From contig NC_053394.1 in the NCBI RefSeq assembly GCF_905171765.1, positions 156,266,756-156,330,755 on the forward strand: a stretch of 64,000 nucleotides of DNA, read 5' to 3'. This document shows, in pieces, positions 54,184-64,000 of the stretch (position 1 is its first letter; each line of letters opens with the position of its first letter). A program made the translations under genes and the position numbers. The notes under the pieces are model-generated. The model made no database searches, was not told where the DNA came from, and was given only the letters and a program-made list of their open reading frames with translations. Source of the DNA: Bufo bufo (Eukaryota; Chordata; Amphibia; Anura; Bufonidae).

Positions 54184-55787
54184 TAGCAGAAGGACCTGGC
54201 TTCACACGGGTATATTTCATCTATTTCATTTAATGTTTCTGTGTTTCGTTAAAAGATATCGACAGTATCCCCCATAACAGTGACCTCCACAGTGCCCGCC
54301 CCCTTAAGAGTGACCTCCACAGTGCCCGCCCCTTTAACAGTGACCTTCACAGTGCCTGCCACTTTAACAGTGACCTCTACAGTGCCCGCCCTTTAACAGT
54401 GACCTCCACAGTGCCTGCCCCCTTAACAGTGACCTCCAAAGTGCCTGCCCCTTTAACAGTGACCTCCACAGTGCCCACCCCTTCAACACTGACCTCCACA
54501 GTGCCCACCCTTTTAACACTGACCTCCACAGTGCCATCCCCCTTAACAGTGACCTCCACAGTGAATGCCTCTTTAACAGTGACCTCCACAGTGCCTGCCC
54601 CTTTAACAGTGACCTCCACAGTGCCCGCCCCCTTTACACTGACCTCTGTAGTGCCCGCCCCCACAATTAACGCCCCGTTAACAGTGACCTCCACAGTGCC
54701 TGCCCCTTTAACAGTGACTTCCACAGTGCCCGCCTCTTTTTACAGTGATCTCCACAGTGGCCTACCCCCTTAACAGTGACCTTGACAGTGAATGCCCTTT
54801 TAATAGTGACCTCCACAGTGCCCGCCCATTTAACAGTAACCTCCACAGTGCCCGCTTCTTTAAGAGTGACCTCCACAGTGCCCGCCCCTTTAACAGTGAC
54901 CTCCACAGCAGCCTGCCCCCTAACAGTGACCTCCACAGTAAACTCCCCTTTAACAGTGGCCTCCATAGTGCCCTCCCCCTTAACAGTGACCTCCACAGTG
55001 AACTCCCCTTTAACAGTGACCTCCACAGTGCCTGCCCCTTTAAAAGTAACCTCCACAGTGCCCGCCCCTTTAACAGTGACCTCCACAGTAGCCTGCCCCC
55101 TTAACAGTGACCTCCACAGTTACTGCCCCTTTAACAGTGACCTCCACAGTGCCTGCCCCTTTAACAGTGACCTACACAGTGCCCGCCCCTTTAACAGTAA
55201 CCTCCATAGTGCCCGCCCCCACAATGAACGCCCCTTTAACAGTGACCTCCACATTTCCTTCCCCTTTAGCAGTGATCTCCACTGTGCCTGCCCCTTTAAC
55301 AGTGACCTCGCCCCTTTAACAGTGACCTCCACAATGGCCTGCCCCCTTAACAGTGACGTCCACAGTGCCTGCCCCTTTAACAGTGACCTCCACAGTGCCC
55401 GCCCCTTTAACAGTGACCTCCACAGCAGCCTGCCCCTTTAACAGTGACCTCCACAGTGCCTGCCCCTTTAACAGTGACCTCCACAGTGCCCGCTCCTTTA
55501 ACAGTGACCTCCACGGCAGTTTCCCCTTCAATAGTGGCCCCTGCCCCCTTAACAGTGAACTCCACAGTGCCCGCCCCTTTAACAGTGACCTCCACAGCAG
55601 CCTGCCCCTTTAATAGTGGCCCCTGCCCTATTAACAGTGACCTCCACAGCAGCTGCCCCTTTAATTGTTGCCCCTGACAACTTATCAGTGTCCTCCACAG
55701 CGCCCTGCCCCTTTAACAGTGACCTCCACAGCGCCCTGCCCCTTTAATAGTGGCCCCACCCCATTACGCGTGGGGCGTATTACCCGC
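54184..55787. mobile_element. Possible element carrying the 30-bp minisatellite
   Basis: Starts tagcagaaggacctggcttc…cacgggtat and ends …gtattacccgcac, which is weakly inverted (cacgggta / tacccg). Sequence starting this way recurs widely in vertebrate repeats as I remember it, but the family is not identified here and the target duplication is unclear. Confidence 0.4.
54270..55768. repeat. 30-bp minisatellite, about 50 copies
   Basis: Unit cagtgacctccacagtgccc + gcccctttaa, with point changes and occasional shortened or fused units. Thirty is divisible by three, so stop-free frames persist on both strands (for example 54377-54724 and 54667-55086 minus, 54399-54773 and 54776-55441 plus), reading as ten-residue repeats such as EVTVKGAGTV or VTSTVPAPLT. 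These have no start context or family match and are judged non-coding. Confidence 0.92.
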
Positions 55788-56679
55788 ACACCATGATCGC
55801 CCTTGTCTGTATTCGATAAGTATCTTGTATTATCTTTGATGCCACATTTATGAATTGCATATGTACTTGGCGGTCTCTCGCATGTTCTCAGAATTGAACA
55901 AGGTGTTTTGGGTATGTATATTGGGCTTATTATTTGATCCATACACTATGTTGTTATTGTATACAATGTTTTAACTTTTTGGGCTTTTCTTGTTTATCAA
56001 TAAACTAGCAATTTTAATCAATTGGATGTGCAGTCTGAGTATGTAGCGTTTCTTTTTCTTCTATTTTTGCACAATGCTGAGATCTGAACTGCGCATGCGC
56101 TGATTCAACTTCCAGTGACTCATGTACAGTTCAGATTAACATTGGGGAAAGTTGGGGAATTTAGACCATTAGGAGTAGTAGTGATAGAACAGATATATCC
56201 ACTACATTTCAGGATTCAGCAAGACTCTGCTCCAATCTCCCTGCTTCTTAGAGGTCAAAAGGCCCTTTTCAATCCAAAAAAAACAAAAAACTGGATGGAT
56301 TGTTTGGATATATTAGAAGCACCCCCGGCTGAGTCTATAATATGATTACAGACTTTGTCCTGTCGTCTGCGAATCATACAGACCACATAAGAAAGATTGC
56401 ATGCTGTGCAGTGATCACAGTACACACCATATTTGGTATTACTTGTTATTAATCCTTTTATATCATGGTTAAGATCATCTGCAGTGCCAGATTATTTATT
56501 TCTTGTGATCCTGCTTAGTGATAGATATTCCCTAATGTCGGGTATCTTTTGGCTGACAATCCACAGCCTTGTTATGTAATATACTTTAGTTTCTCATCTT
56601 AAAATAGTACAGACTGAAATTCCTCACCGAATTTTGCTACAAAAACAGGGACATCACTGCCAATAGTTCCTCCTGCTTA
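55788..56679. other. Unassigned DNA with an AATAAA-type retroelement-like end
   Basis: aataaactagcaattttaatc near 56000 resembles a polyadenylated 3' end. 56090-56640 contains nothing recognised. Confidence 0.4.
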
Positions 56680-57176
56680 GGCCTCCTGCACACGGCCGTT
56701 CCCCCCCCCCCCCCCCGTTTACTGGCCGTTTTTTTGCGTTCTGTATACGGTCCGTATACGGAACCATTCATTTCAATGGTACCGCAAAAAAAACGGAATG
56801 TACTCTGTATGCATTCCGTTTCCGTATTTCCGTTTTTCCGTTCCGTTCTAACATAGAACATGTCCTATTATTGCCCGCAAATCACGTTCCGTGGCTCCTT
56901 TCAAGTCAATGGGTCCGCAAAAAAAAACGGAACACATACGGAAATGCATCCGTATGTCTTCCGTATCCGTTCCGTTTTTTGCTGAACCATCTATCGAAAA
57001 TGTTATGCCCAGCCCAATTTTATCTATGTAATTACTGTATACTGTATATGCCAAAAACAGAACGGAAAAACGGAACAGAAACGGAAACACAACGGAAACA
57101 AAAAAACGGAACAACGGATCCGTGAAAAACGGACCTCAAAGCACTGAAAAAGCCATACGGTCGTGTGCAATAGGCC
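56680..57176. mobile_element. Harbinger-like MITE, 497 bp
   Basis: Ends ggcctcctgcacacggccgt and acggtcgtgtgcaataggcc are inverted; TTA duplications lie at 56677-56679 and 57177-57179. The interior has fold-back text (cgtatacggaaccattcatt, tacggaaatgcatccgtatg) and many aaacgga repeats. Related ends are found at 17779 and 63150. Confidence 0.8.
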
Positions 57177-57179
57177 TTA

Positions 57180-57745
57180 CTCAGTTTTTTTGTACTGGCA
57201 CATGTTATACGGGGGTATTTTTTGTAATAGCACACATAAGGGGACATTTTCTTGTACTGGCACGTTTTAAGGGGGCACATTTTTGTTGTACTGGCACACG
57301 TTATAAGGGAGCGTTTTTTGTACTGGAACACATTAAGGGAGCATTTTTGTTCTGGCACATGTTATAAGGGGGCACCGTACACCCGGGCCCCTCGCACACA
57401 ATATACTTACCTCGCTTCCTGGCACCCGCGTCGCTCCTGGTCCCAGCACGGCCGTTGCTGCTTATCCTCGCGCGCAGATGAAAACATCCGGTGTCAGGGC
57501 CGCCAATGGCAGGTGGCGAGGGGGACGAGACTCCCTAGCATCGCAGGTGATGCTAGGGAATCTCGTCCCCATCGCCGCCTGCCATTGGCTGCTCCCATTC
57601 CTCCAGCACTGGATGTTTTCATCTGCGCACCGGGAGAAGCAGTGGCGGCCTGTCCGGGGACCAGGAGCTATGAGGAGAGAAGTAACTATATTGTGTGTGA
57701 GGGGCCCGGGAATATTGGGGAGCATTTCAGGAATCGGATAACCCC
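57180..57745. repeat. Degenerate short repeats plus 330-bp palindrome
   Basis: 57185-57370 repeats tttttgtactggcacacgtt + ataaggggg with variation, about seven times. 57382-57710 is a palindrome (cccgggcccctcgcacacaa … ttgtgtgtgaggggcccggg, inner stem gcgcagatgaaaacatc / gatgttttcatctgcgc, centre near 57550). It ends cggataacccctttaa, a MITE end like that at 41964. Overlapping frames here follow the hairpin. Confidence 0.75.
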
Positions 57746-57749
57746 TTTA

Positions 57750-58018
57750 ATATTGATGTAGTATCGGTGTTGGTATGGATATGGCTTGAGAGTCAGCGTA
57801 TATGTGGTATAGGTGCTGGTGTGGATATCGTGTCAGTGTGGTATCTGTGATGTTGGCATATATTTGGAGTGGATGTCAGAATATCACAAATATGATGATT
57901 ATATAGGACATGATTATTTATGACATGATTATATACGAGATGATAATTACATAGGACGTGACGATTACATAGAACATGATTATATCTGAAAATAAAGCAC
58001 ATGGTGCATTTATAGGAC
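57750..58018. repeat. AT-rich degenerate minisatellite, first block
   Basis: Recurring tataggacatgattata / gatgattacataggac units; 57750-57880 has a related tggtatggatatgg style. The same text reappears at 59455-59520, 61998-62115 and 63745-63850, showing that one array was split by the insertions between. Confidence 0.7.
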
Positions 58019-59454
58019 CAGGGGCGGACTGAGAACCCTCAGGGCCCCCGGGCAAAATAAATCAAGGGCCCCCTTACAGGCCCCACCCATCTTCTGCTGC
58101 AAGCCCCACCCTTGTCCCGCCTCCAGCCACACCCTACACAATCTTTAATAAGATTTCAAAGTTAAAGCGACACAAAAGGCACCCAGACCACTTCAGCTCA
58201 TTGAAGTGGTCTGGGTACAGTGTCCCTTTTGCAAATCGAGCTGCAATGTTCTAGAGAAACTGCATTGTCTACGTTCCAGCAATAAGTCAGCCTCTAGTCG
58301 CTGGCAGCCACCTGACGGCTTCCTGGAGTAAAACAGACCTTTGGTCTGGTGTCTGACGCTGGACGTCCTCACACTCTGCATGATGACCTCCAGGGTCAGA
58401 TTTTTCCCCATAGGAAAGCATTGATTCAATGCTTTTGTATGGGGTGATCTAATCTCAGCGTCCATTAGTGAGCCTCTGTTAGAAACAGTCCCCTCCACCT
58501 TGTACTTGTTCCACTGATCTGCTACTTGCGGGCTACGTGGGCATGAGTTAAGTCACTTCGGCGCGTGATCCCGCGAGACCCGTGACCTACAGCGGCGGGT
58601 CTCGCGGGATCACGCGCTGCAGGACGGGATTGCGCACCGAAGTGACTGAACTCATGCCCGCGCAGCCCACAAGTAGCGGAACAATTACAAGAGGGGTGGG
58701 GAATAGCCAAATTAAAAAATATTTTGAACCAAAAGGTGTTATGGGGGCTCTGTGGATGGCACTGTTATGGGGGCTCTGTGGGTGGCACTGTCGTGGGGGC
58801 TCTGTGGATGGCACTGTCGTGGGGGCTCTGTGGATGGCACTGTGGGTGACACATATATAGCACCTTATGCTATATATGTGTCATCCACAGATCCCCCCAT
58901 AAGTGTCCCTGTGAGTGAATGACCCCCAATACAGGGTCTGGGGGCCAGCATCTGGTGTTGTAATGGCAGCGGGGCCCGGTGCAGTCACTGTATTCTATTA
59001 CACCGGGCCCCGCTCACTGTAATACTAATTTTCATATGTGAACAAGAAGAGAAATCCTCTGCGATCCTCTCCCTCTCTGTACTCACAAACTCAGTAGCAG
59101 GCAGGCCGGGCGGCAGCGCAACTCACTGACGTCACGCGGCTGCTCCTCCCACTTTATGAATGAAGCAGGCACGTGACGTCAGTGAGTTACGCTGCCGCCC
59201 GGCCTGCCTGCTACTGAGTTTGTGAGTACAGAGAGGGAGAGGATCGCAGAGGATTTCTCTTCTTGTTCACATATGAAAATTAGTATTACAGTGAGCGGGG
59301 CCCGGTGCGATAGAACACAGTGACTGCACCGGGCCCCGCTGCCATTACCACCATTACCAGGCCAGCATAACAGATTGTTATTCTGCGGCGGGCCCCCATC
59401 CCGGCCGGGCCCTCGGACCATGTCCGAAGTGCCCGACCAGTCAGTCCGCCCCTG
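58019..59454. mobile_element. Non-autonomous hAT with satellite and palindrome cargo
   Basis: Inverted ends caggggcggactga and a perfect 8-bp duplication tataggac (58011-58018, 59455-59462); 1,436 bp, no transposase. It contains an inverted GC block (58560-58675, cgcgtgatcccgcgagaccc and its complement), the ctgtggatggcactgt satellite (58748-58900, then inverted) and a 387-bp palindrome (58961-59347). The ends differ from those of 20010-21425 and 47243-49207, but the cargo is alike. Confidence 0.9.
58961..59347. repeat. 387-bp palindrome with gacgtca motifs
   Basis: Arms taatggcagcggggcccggt … and … accgggccccgctgccatta match almost throughout, centre near 59155 (cctcccactttatgaatgaa). The actcactgacgtcacg element appears in each arm, as in 20895-21030. 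Confidence 0.88.
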
Positions 59455-59520
59455 TATAGGACATGATTATAAAGTGCATGAAGATTACATAGGATATGTT
59501 TATATAGAAAATTATGATTA

Positions 59521-60345
59521 CCGTATTTTTTGCTTATAAGACGCACCCGAAGCTAAGACACACCACAGGTTTTAGAGGCTGAATATAAGAACCTCATATT
59601 AGATCTTCAGATAAGACTCCCATAAATATCAGGACATCATATCAGACCCCCATATCAGGACATCACGTCAGACTCTCATATCAGCCCTCCATGTCAGACC
59701 CCCATCAGCCCTGCATGTCAGACCCCTATCAGCCCTCCATGTCAGACCCCCATCAGCCCTCCATGTCAGACCCCCATCAGCCCTCAATGTAAGACCCCTA
59801 TCAGACCTCAGATCAGCCCTCAATGTAAGACCCCTATCAGACCTCAGATCAGCCCTTTATTTCAGACCCCCATTAGACCTCAGATCAGCCCTTTATTTCA
59901 GACCTCCATCAGACCTGAGATCAGCCCTCACTGTCAGACCCCCCCATCAGACCTCAGATTAGCCCTCACTGTCAGACCCCCCAGAGTTACTTGCCAGAAC
60001 CATCAGACCTCAGATCAGAATAAAATAAAAACTTCTCTTATCTCTCCTGCGCCGCGCCTCCTCTCCATCTCCGGCAGCAGTTGCGCTCCTATGTCTTCTC
60101 CAGCCCGTGCTGCACTGTCACCTGACTGCGTGCAGCGTCAGGTCAGTGCAGCGCCGGCCCCAGGAAGGAAGACCAGGGAGGGTAAGTACTGGAAGCACTC
60201 GCAATGCTTCTCTCCCTGCTCCCCGCACCTAATGCATACTAGTTATCGCTATAATGGAAGCGCTCACTAGTATTCGCTTTATAAGACGCATGGCCGTTCC
60301 CCCCCCCCCAACTTTTGGGGGGGGGGGGAAGTGGGTGTTATAAAG
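59521..60345. mobile_element. Partial TTATAAGACGCA-type element with short tandem repeats
   Basis: Left end (TA)ccgtattttttgcttataag + acgcacc resembles transposon D. 59640-60010 has about 15 variants of cagacccccatcagccctcc (20-35 bp). Near the right, ctttataagacgca (60279) and a C-run/G-run hairpin (60300-60330) precede ggtgttataaag, where Tc1-D is inserted at the TA. The final terminal repeat was not found beyond Tc1-D, so the right end is lost. Confidence 0.6.
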
Positions 60346-60346
60346 T

Positions 60347-61997
60347 ACAGTCAGGTCCATAAATATTGGGACATCGACACAATTCTAAAAATTTTGGCTG
60401 TATACACCACCGCAATGGATTTGAAATTAAACGAACAAGATGTGCTTTAACTGCAGACTGTCAGCTTTGATTTGAGGTTATTTACATCCAAATCAGGTGA
60501 ACGGTGTAGGAATTACAACAGTTTGCATATGTGCCTCCCACTGTTAAGGGACCAAAAGTAATGGGACAGAATACTAATCATAAATCAAATTTCACTTTTT
60601 AATACTTGGTAGCAAATTCTTTGCAGTCAATTACAGCCTGAAGTCTGGAACGCATAGACATCACCAGACCCTGGGTTTCATCCCTGGTGATGCTCTGCCA
60701 GGCCTCTACTGCAACTGTCTTCAGTTCCTGCTTGTTCTTGGGGCATTTTTTTTCCTTCAGTTTTGTCTTCAGGAAGTGAAATGCATGCTCAATCGGATTC
60801 AGGTCAGGTGATTGACTTGGCCATTGCATAACATTCCACTTCTTTCCTTTAAAAAACTCTTTGGTTGCTTTTGCAGTAAGCTTTGGGTCATTGTCCATCT
60901 GCACTGTGAAGCGCCGTCCAATGAGTTCTGAAGCATTTGGCTGAATATGAGCAGATAATATTGCCCGAAACACTTCAGAATTCATCCTGCTGCTTTTGTC
61001 AGCAGTCACATCATCAATAAATACAAGAGAACCAGTTACATTGGCAGCCATACATGCCCATGCCATGACACTACTATCACCATGCTTCACTGATAAGGTG
61101 GTATGCTTAGGATCATGAGCAGTTCCTTTCCTTCTCCATACTCTTCTCTTCCCATCACTCTGGTACAAGTTGATCTTGGTCTCATCTGTCCATAGGATGT
61201 TGTTCCAGAACTGTGAAGGCTTTTTTAGATGTCGTTTGGCAAACTCTAATCTGGCCTTCCTGTTTTTGAGGCTCACCAATGGTTTACATCTTGTGGTGAA
61301 CCCTCTGTATTCACTCTGGTGAAGTCTTCTCTTGATTGTTGACTTTGACACACATACACCTACCTCCTGGAGAGTGTTCTTGATCTGGCCAACTGTTGTG
61401 AAGGGTGTTTTCTTCACCAGGGAAAGAATTCTTCAGTCATACACCACAGTTGTTTTCCGTGGTCTTCCGGGTCTTTTGCTGTTGCTGAGCTCACTGGTGC
61501 GTTCCCTCTTTTTAAGAATGTTCCAAATAGTTGTTTTGGCCATGCGTAATGTTTTTGCTATCTCTCTGATGGGTTTGTTTTGTTTTTTTCAGCCTAATGA
61601 TGGCTTGCTTCACTGATAGTGACAGCTCTTTGGATCTCATCTTGAGAGTTGACAGCAACAGATTCCAAATGCAAATAGCACACTTGAAATGAACTCTGGA
61701 CCTTTTATCTGCTCATTGTAATTAGGATAATGAGGGAATAACACACACCTGGCCATGGAACAGCTGAGAAGCCAATTGTCCCATTACTTTTGGTCCCCTA
61801 ATAAGTGGGAGGCACATATGCAAACTGTTGTAATTCCTACACCATTCACCTGATTTGGATGTAAATACCCTCAAATTAAAGCTGACTGTCTGCCGTTAAA
61901 GCACATCTTGTTTGTTTCATTCAAATCCAGTGTGGTCGTGTATAGAGCCAAAAATGTTAGAATTGTGTTGGTGTCCCAATATTTATGGACCTGGCTG
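60347..61997 (-). mobile_element. Tc1/mariner transposon D2, near full length
   Basis: Inverted ends cag(t/c)caggtccataaata and TA flanks (60345-60346, 61998-61999); 1,651 bp with long, mirrored subterminal repeats (ttacatccaaatcaggtg near 60480 and its complement near 61855). It encodes one transposase on the minus strand. Confidence 0.93.
60599..61640 (-). pseudogene. Tc1-D2 transposase, C-terminal 272 residues open
   Basis: 61417-60599 is open: TVGQIKNTLQEVGVCVSKST (second HTH), FWNNILWTDETKINLYQSDG (first Asp), VQMDNDPKLTAKATKEFFKG (second Asp; the usual His after Pro-Lys is Leu) and PSQSPDLNPIEHAFHFLKTK (Glu; family form EHLW is EHAF here), ending CKEFATKY at 60599. The N-terminus (MRSKELSLSVKQAIIRLKKT, 61640) is in other frames with a stop near 61432, so translation from the normal start is broken. 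The substitutions near catalytic motifs add to doubt about activity. Confidence 0.9.
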
Positions 61998-63149
61998 TAT
62001 ATAGGACCTAATAATTCTATGGTATGTGATAATATATTAAATGATTAAATGGGACATAAAGATTATATAGTACATGATTATATAATGCAATATGACTATA
62101 TAGAACATTACGATTACTGGTGCATCTCAATAAATTAAAATATTATTGAATAGTTAATTTATTTAAGTGATTCATTTTAAAAAGTGAAACTCATATATTC
62201 TATAGATTCATTACACCACACATAGCGATCTAATTCTAGTGTTTATTTATTTTAATGTTGATGATTATGACTTACAGCTAATGGAAACCCAAAAGTCAGT
62301 ATTTTAGAAAATTAGAATATTGTAAAAAAAAGTTCAATGGTGTCATGGTGTCGTACTCTAATCAGCTAATCAACACAAAACACCTGCAAAGGTTTCCCAA
62401 GCCTTTAAATGGTCCTTCAGTCTGGTTCAGTAGGCTACACAATCATGGGGAAGATGCTGACTTGACAGTTGTCCAGAAGACATAGAAAAGCCTCTACAAG
62501 GAAGGTAAGTGACAAAAGGTCATTGCTTAAGAAGCTGGCTGTTCACAGAGTGCTGTATCCAAGCATATTGAAAGTTGAGTGGAAGGGAAAAGTGTGGTAG
62601 AAAAAGGTGCACAAGCAACAGGGAAAACCGCGGCCATGAAAGGATTGTCAAGAAAAGGCCATTCAAGAATTTGTGGGAAATTCACAAGGAGTGGACCTTG
62701 TGGCTACAATTGTCCCATCCCTTGTGTTAAGCCGCTTATGACCCAGAGACAACGTCAGCAGTGACTTACCTGGGCTAAGGAGAAAAAGGACTGGACTATC
62801 GCATTTTGCATTTCATTTGGAAATCAAGGTCCCATAGTCTGAAGGAAGAGTGGAGAGGCACACAATCCAAGTTGCTTGAGGTCCAGTGTGACGTTTCCAC
62901 AGTCAGTGATTGTTTCGGGAGCCATGTCATCTGCTGGTGTTGGTCCATTGTGTTAAGTCTAAAGTCAGCACAGCCATCTACCAGAACATTTTTGAGCATT
63001 TCATGCGTTCCTCTGCTGACAAGCTTTATGGGGATGTTGATTTCAATTTCCAGCAGGACTGGGCACCAGCCCACACGGCCAAAAGTAGCAATATCTAATT
63101 TCATAATAATTTTCTGAGATACTAACTATGGGGTTTTCATTAGTTGTAA

Positions 63150-63419
63150 GGCCTCATGCACACGGCCGTTGTTTTGGTCTGCATCCGAGCCGCAGTTTTG
63201 GCGGCTCGGATGCGGACCCATTCACTTCAATGGGGCCACAAAAGTTCCGTGGCCCCGCCAAAAAAATATAACATGTCCTATTCTTGTCCGCGCTTTGTGG
63301 ACAAGGATAAGCAGTTATATTAGAGGCTGTCTGTGCCGTTCCGCAAAATGCGAAACGCACACGGACGCCATCCGTGTTTAGCGGACTGCAAAACACACAA
63401 CGGTCGTGTGCATGTAGCC
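63150..63419. mobile_element. Harbinger-like MITE inside Tc1-E
   Basis: Ends ggcctcatgcacacggccgt / acggtcgtgtgcatgtagcc, TAA duplications at 63147-63149 and 63420-63422; 270 bp. Sister of 17779-18045, which also sits in a Tc1 element's 3' region. Confidence 0.85.
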
Positions 63420-63471
63420 TAAGGCTGAGTTCAGACTTCAGTTACTTGATCAGTTATTTCCATCAGTTTTA

Positions 63472-63603
63472 GGGTCCATTCACACATCCGTGTGTGTTTC
63501 GCGGATCCACGGATCCACATCGTGCGGCCCCATAGAAATGAATGGGTCCACAATTCCATTCCGCAAAAATGTGGAACAGAATTGCGGACGTGTGAATGGA
63601 CCC
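63472..63603. mobile_element. Short MITE, 132 bp
   Basis: Ends gggtccattcacacatccgt / acgtgtgaatggaccc, TTA duplications at 63469-63471 and 63604-63606. It is inserted in a partial MITE (ggctgagttcagacttcagt from 63423) inside Tc1-E. Confidence 0.85.
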
Positions 63604-63744
63604 TTATTGTGAAACAAAACCAGGTGCAGGTGGAAATCTTTCCATTATACCTTATCTCTGTATAGGCTTCACTACGGGTTTTGAGTTAAATTTTTTAAAT
63701 AAATTAAGCTTTTGATGATATTCTAATTTATTGAGATTCGCCTG

Positions 63745-63850
63745 TATATAGGACATGATGATTATATTGGACTTATATAGGATTATTAAATACAACATGA
63801 TTGTGTGTGACTTGAAGATGGGGCATAATTATATAGGACATGATGATTAC
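63745..63850. repeat. AT-rich minisatellite, last block
   Basis: tataggacatgatgattata-type units, the continuation of the array at 57750-58018, 59455-59520 and 61998-62115. Confidence 0.65.
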
Positions 63851-63851
63851 T

Positions 63852-64000
63852 AGTGTTGAGCGAGCATGCTCGGCCAAATACCAGTTCGGCTCGAGCATCG
63901 CTATGCTCGGCACATTGCGGTACTCGGCTGAGTACCGCATGTGCTCGAGCATAGCGATGCTCAAATCTCCTCCCCGCACGCTTTGCGGCTGCTAAGCAGC
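63852..64000 (+). mobile_element. Left end of another hAT element, cut by the window edge
   Basis: tagtgttgagcgagcatgct closely matches the left end of hAT-A (18636), followed by inverted subterminal repeats (gctcgagcatcgctatgctc / gctcgagcatagcgatgctc; gcggtactcggctgagtacc). The rest lies outside. Confidence 0.7.

Larger units (their letters stand above)
62117..63744 (+). mobile_element. Tc1/mariner transposon E, degenerate with MITE insertions
   Basis: Ends ctggtgcatctcaataaatt and (inward) caggcgaatctcaataaatt are inverted; TA flanks at 62115-62116 and 63745-63746. Coding remnants on the plus strand: VVEKGAQATGKTAAMKGLSR (62579 on) and LYGDVDFNFQQDWAPAHTAK (second catalytic Asp, about 63028-63090). 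Many stops and frameshifts. Two MITEs (63150-63419 and 63472-63603) sit in its 3' part. Confidence 0.85.

Noticed and set aside
54377..55677. Long repetitive frames as a secreted or structural repeat protein
   Set aside because: Both strands are open in parallel because the unit is 30 bp; no signal peptide, splice sites or non-repeat flanking domains.
57252..57761. 169-residue frame and opposite-strand partners near 57.5 kb
   Set aside because: They span a 330-bp palindrome, so each frame is mirrored on the other strand; no family features.

Overview
The window looks like a slice of a large, repeat-saturated vertebrate genome, most likely an amphibian (frog or toad). The evidence is the mix of Penelope-like retroelements (PLEs) with GIY-YIG endonucleases, Tc1/mariner, hAT and piggyBac-like DNA transposons, Ty3/gypsy elements and L1-type LINE fragments. 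No host exon, tRNA, rRNA, CRISPR array or bacterial operon was recognised. Almost every long reading frame is a transposon gene, a broken transposon gene, or a chance frame in a tandem repeat. Species assignment is inference. Layout: 1-26.9 kb is a nest of insertions inside L1-like sequence (reverse transcriptase part at 190-1545, endonuclease part at 26.39-26.95 kb, both minus strand). A ~1 kb LTR (1577-18266) is split by a Tc1 element (2420-18103). That element is split by a minus-strand PLE (3113-17003, 9-bp target duplication). The PLE is split by a TTAA-flanked piggyBac-like element (3436-8561) and by a second Tc1 element (9072-16044). The second Tc1 is split by a gypsy element with identical LTRs (9868-15272). 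That gypsy element has the order protease-integrase-RT-RNase H, the unusual order described for the Gmr1-like group. The neighbouring hAT element (18636-26269) carries a solo LTR, a non-autonomous hAT with satellite repeats and a PLE fragment. 27-35.4 kb: a decayed gypsy element of ordinary order (minus strand) whose integrase is interrupted by an inverted pair of PLE ends (29976-32998, 16-bp target duplication). Each arm carries an intact-looking hammerhead ribozyme motif. 35.4-42 kb: a hAT-like MITE, a solo LTR, a degenerate Tc1 element and unassigned sequence. 42.1-52.1 kb: a second, 10-kb head-to-head PLE composite bounded by one 14-bp target duplication. It contains a TA-flanked transposon with a large palindrome, satellite repeats and a nested hAT. 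52-57.7 kb: unassigned AT-rich DNA, a ~50-copy 30-bp minisatellite and MITEs. 57.7-64 kb: an AT-rich minisatellite invaded by a hAT (58019-59454), a TTATAAGACGCA-type element, two Tc1 elements and a final hAT end at the window edge. How the parts relate: the elements do not form a pathway. They form a datable stack, because each insertion is younger than the one it interrupts. The gypsy element at 9868-15272 is the youngest resolvable layer. The most unusual themes are (1) two independent insertions made of head-to-head PLE copies, each behaving as one integration unit, (2) hammerhead ribozymes in those PLEs, (3) the rearranged-pol gypsy element with identical LTRs, and (4) the same satellite/palindrome cargo inside transposons with different termini. 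All boundaries and identities were read by eye; no alignment or database search was run.
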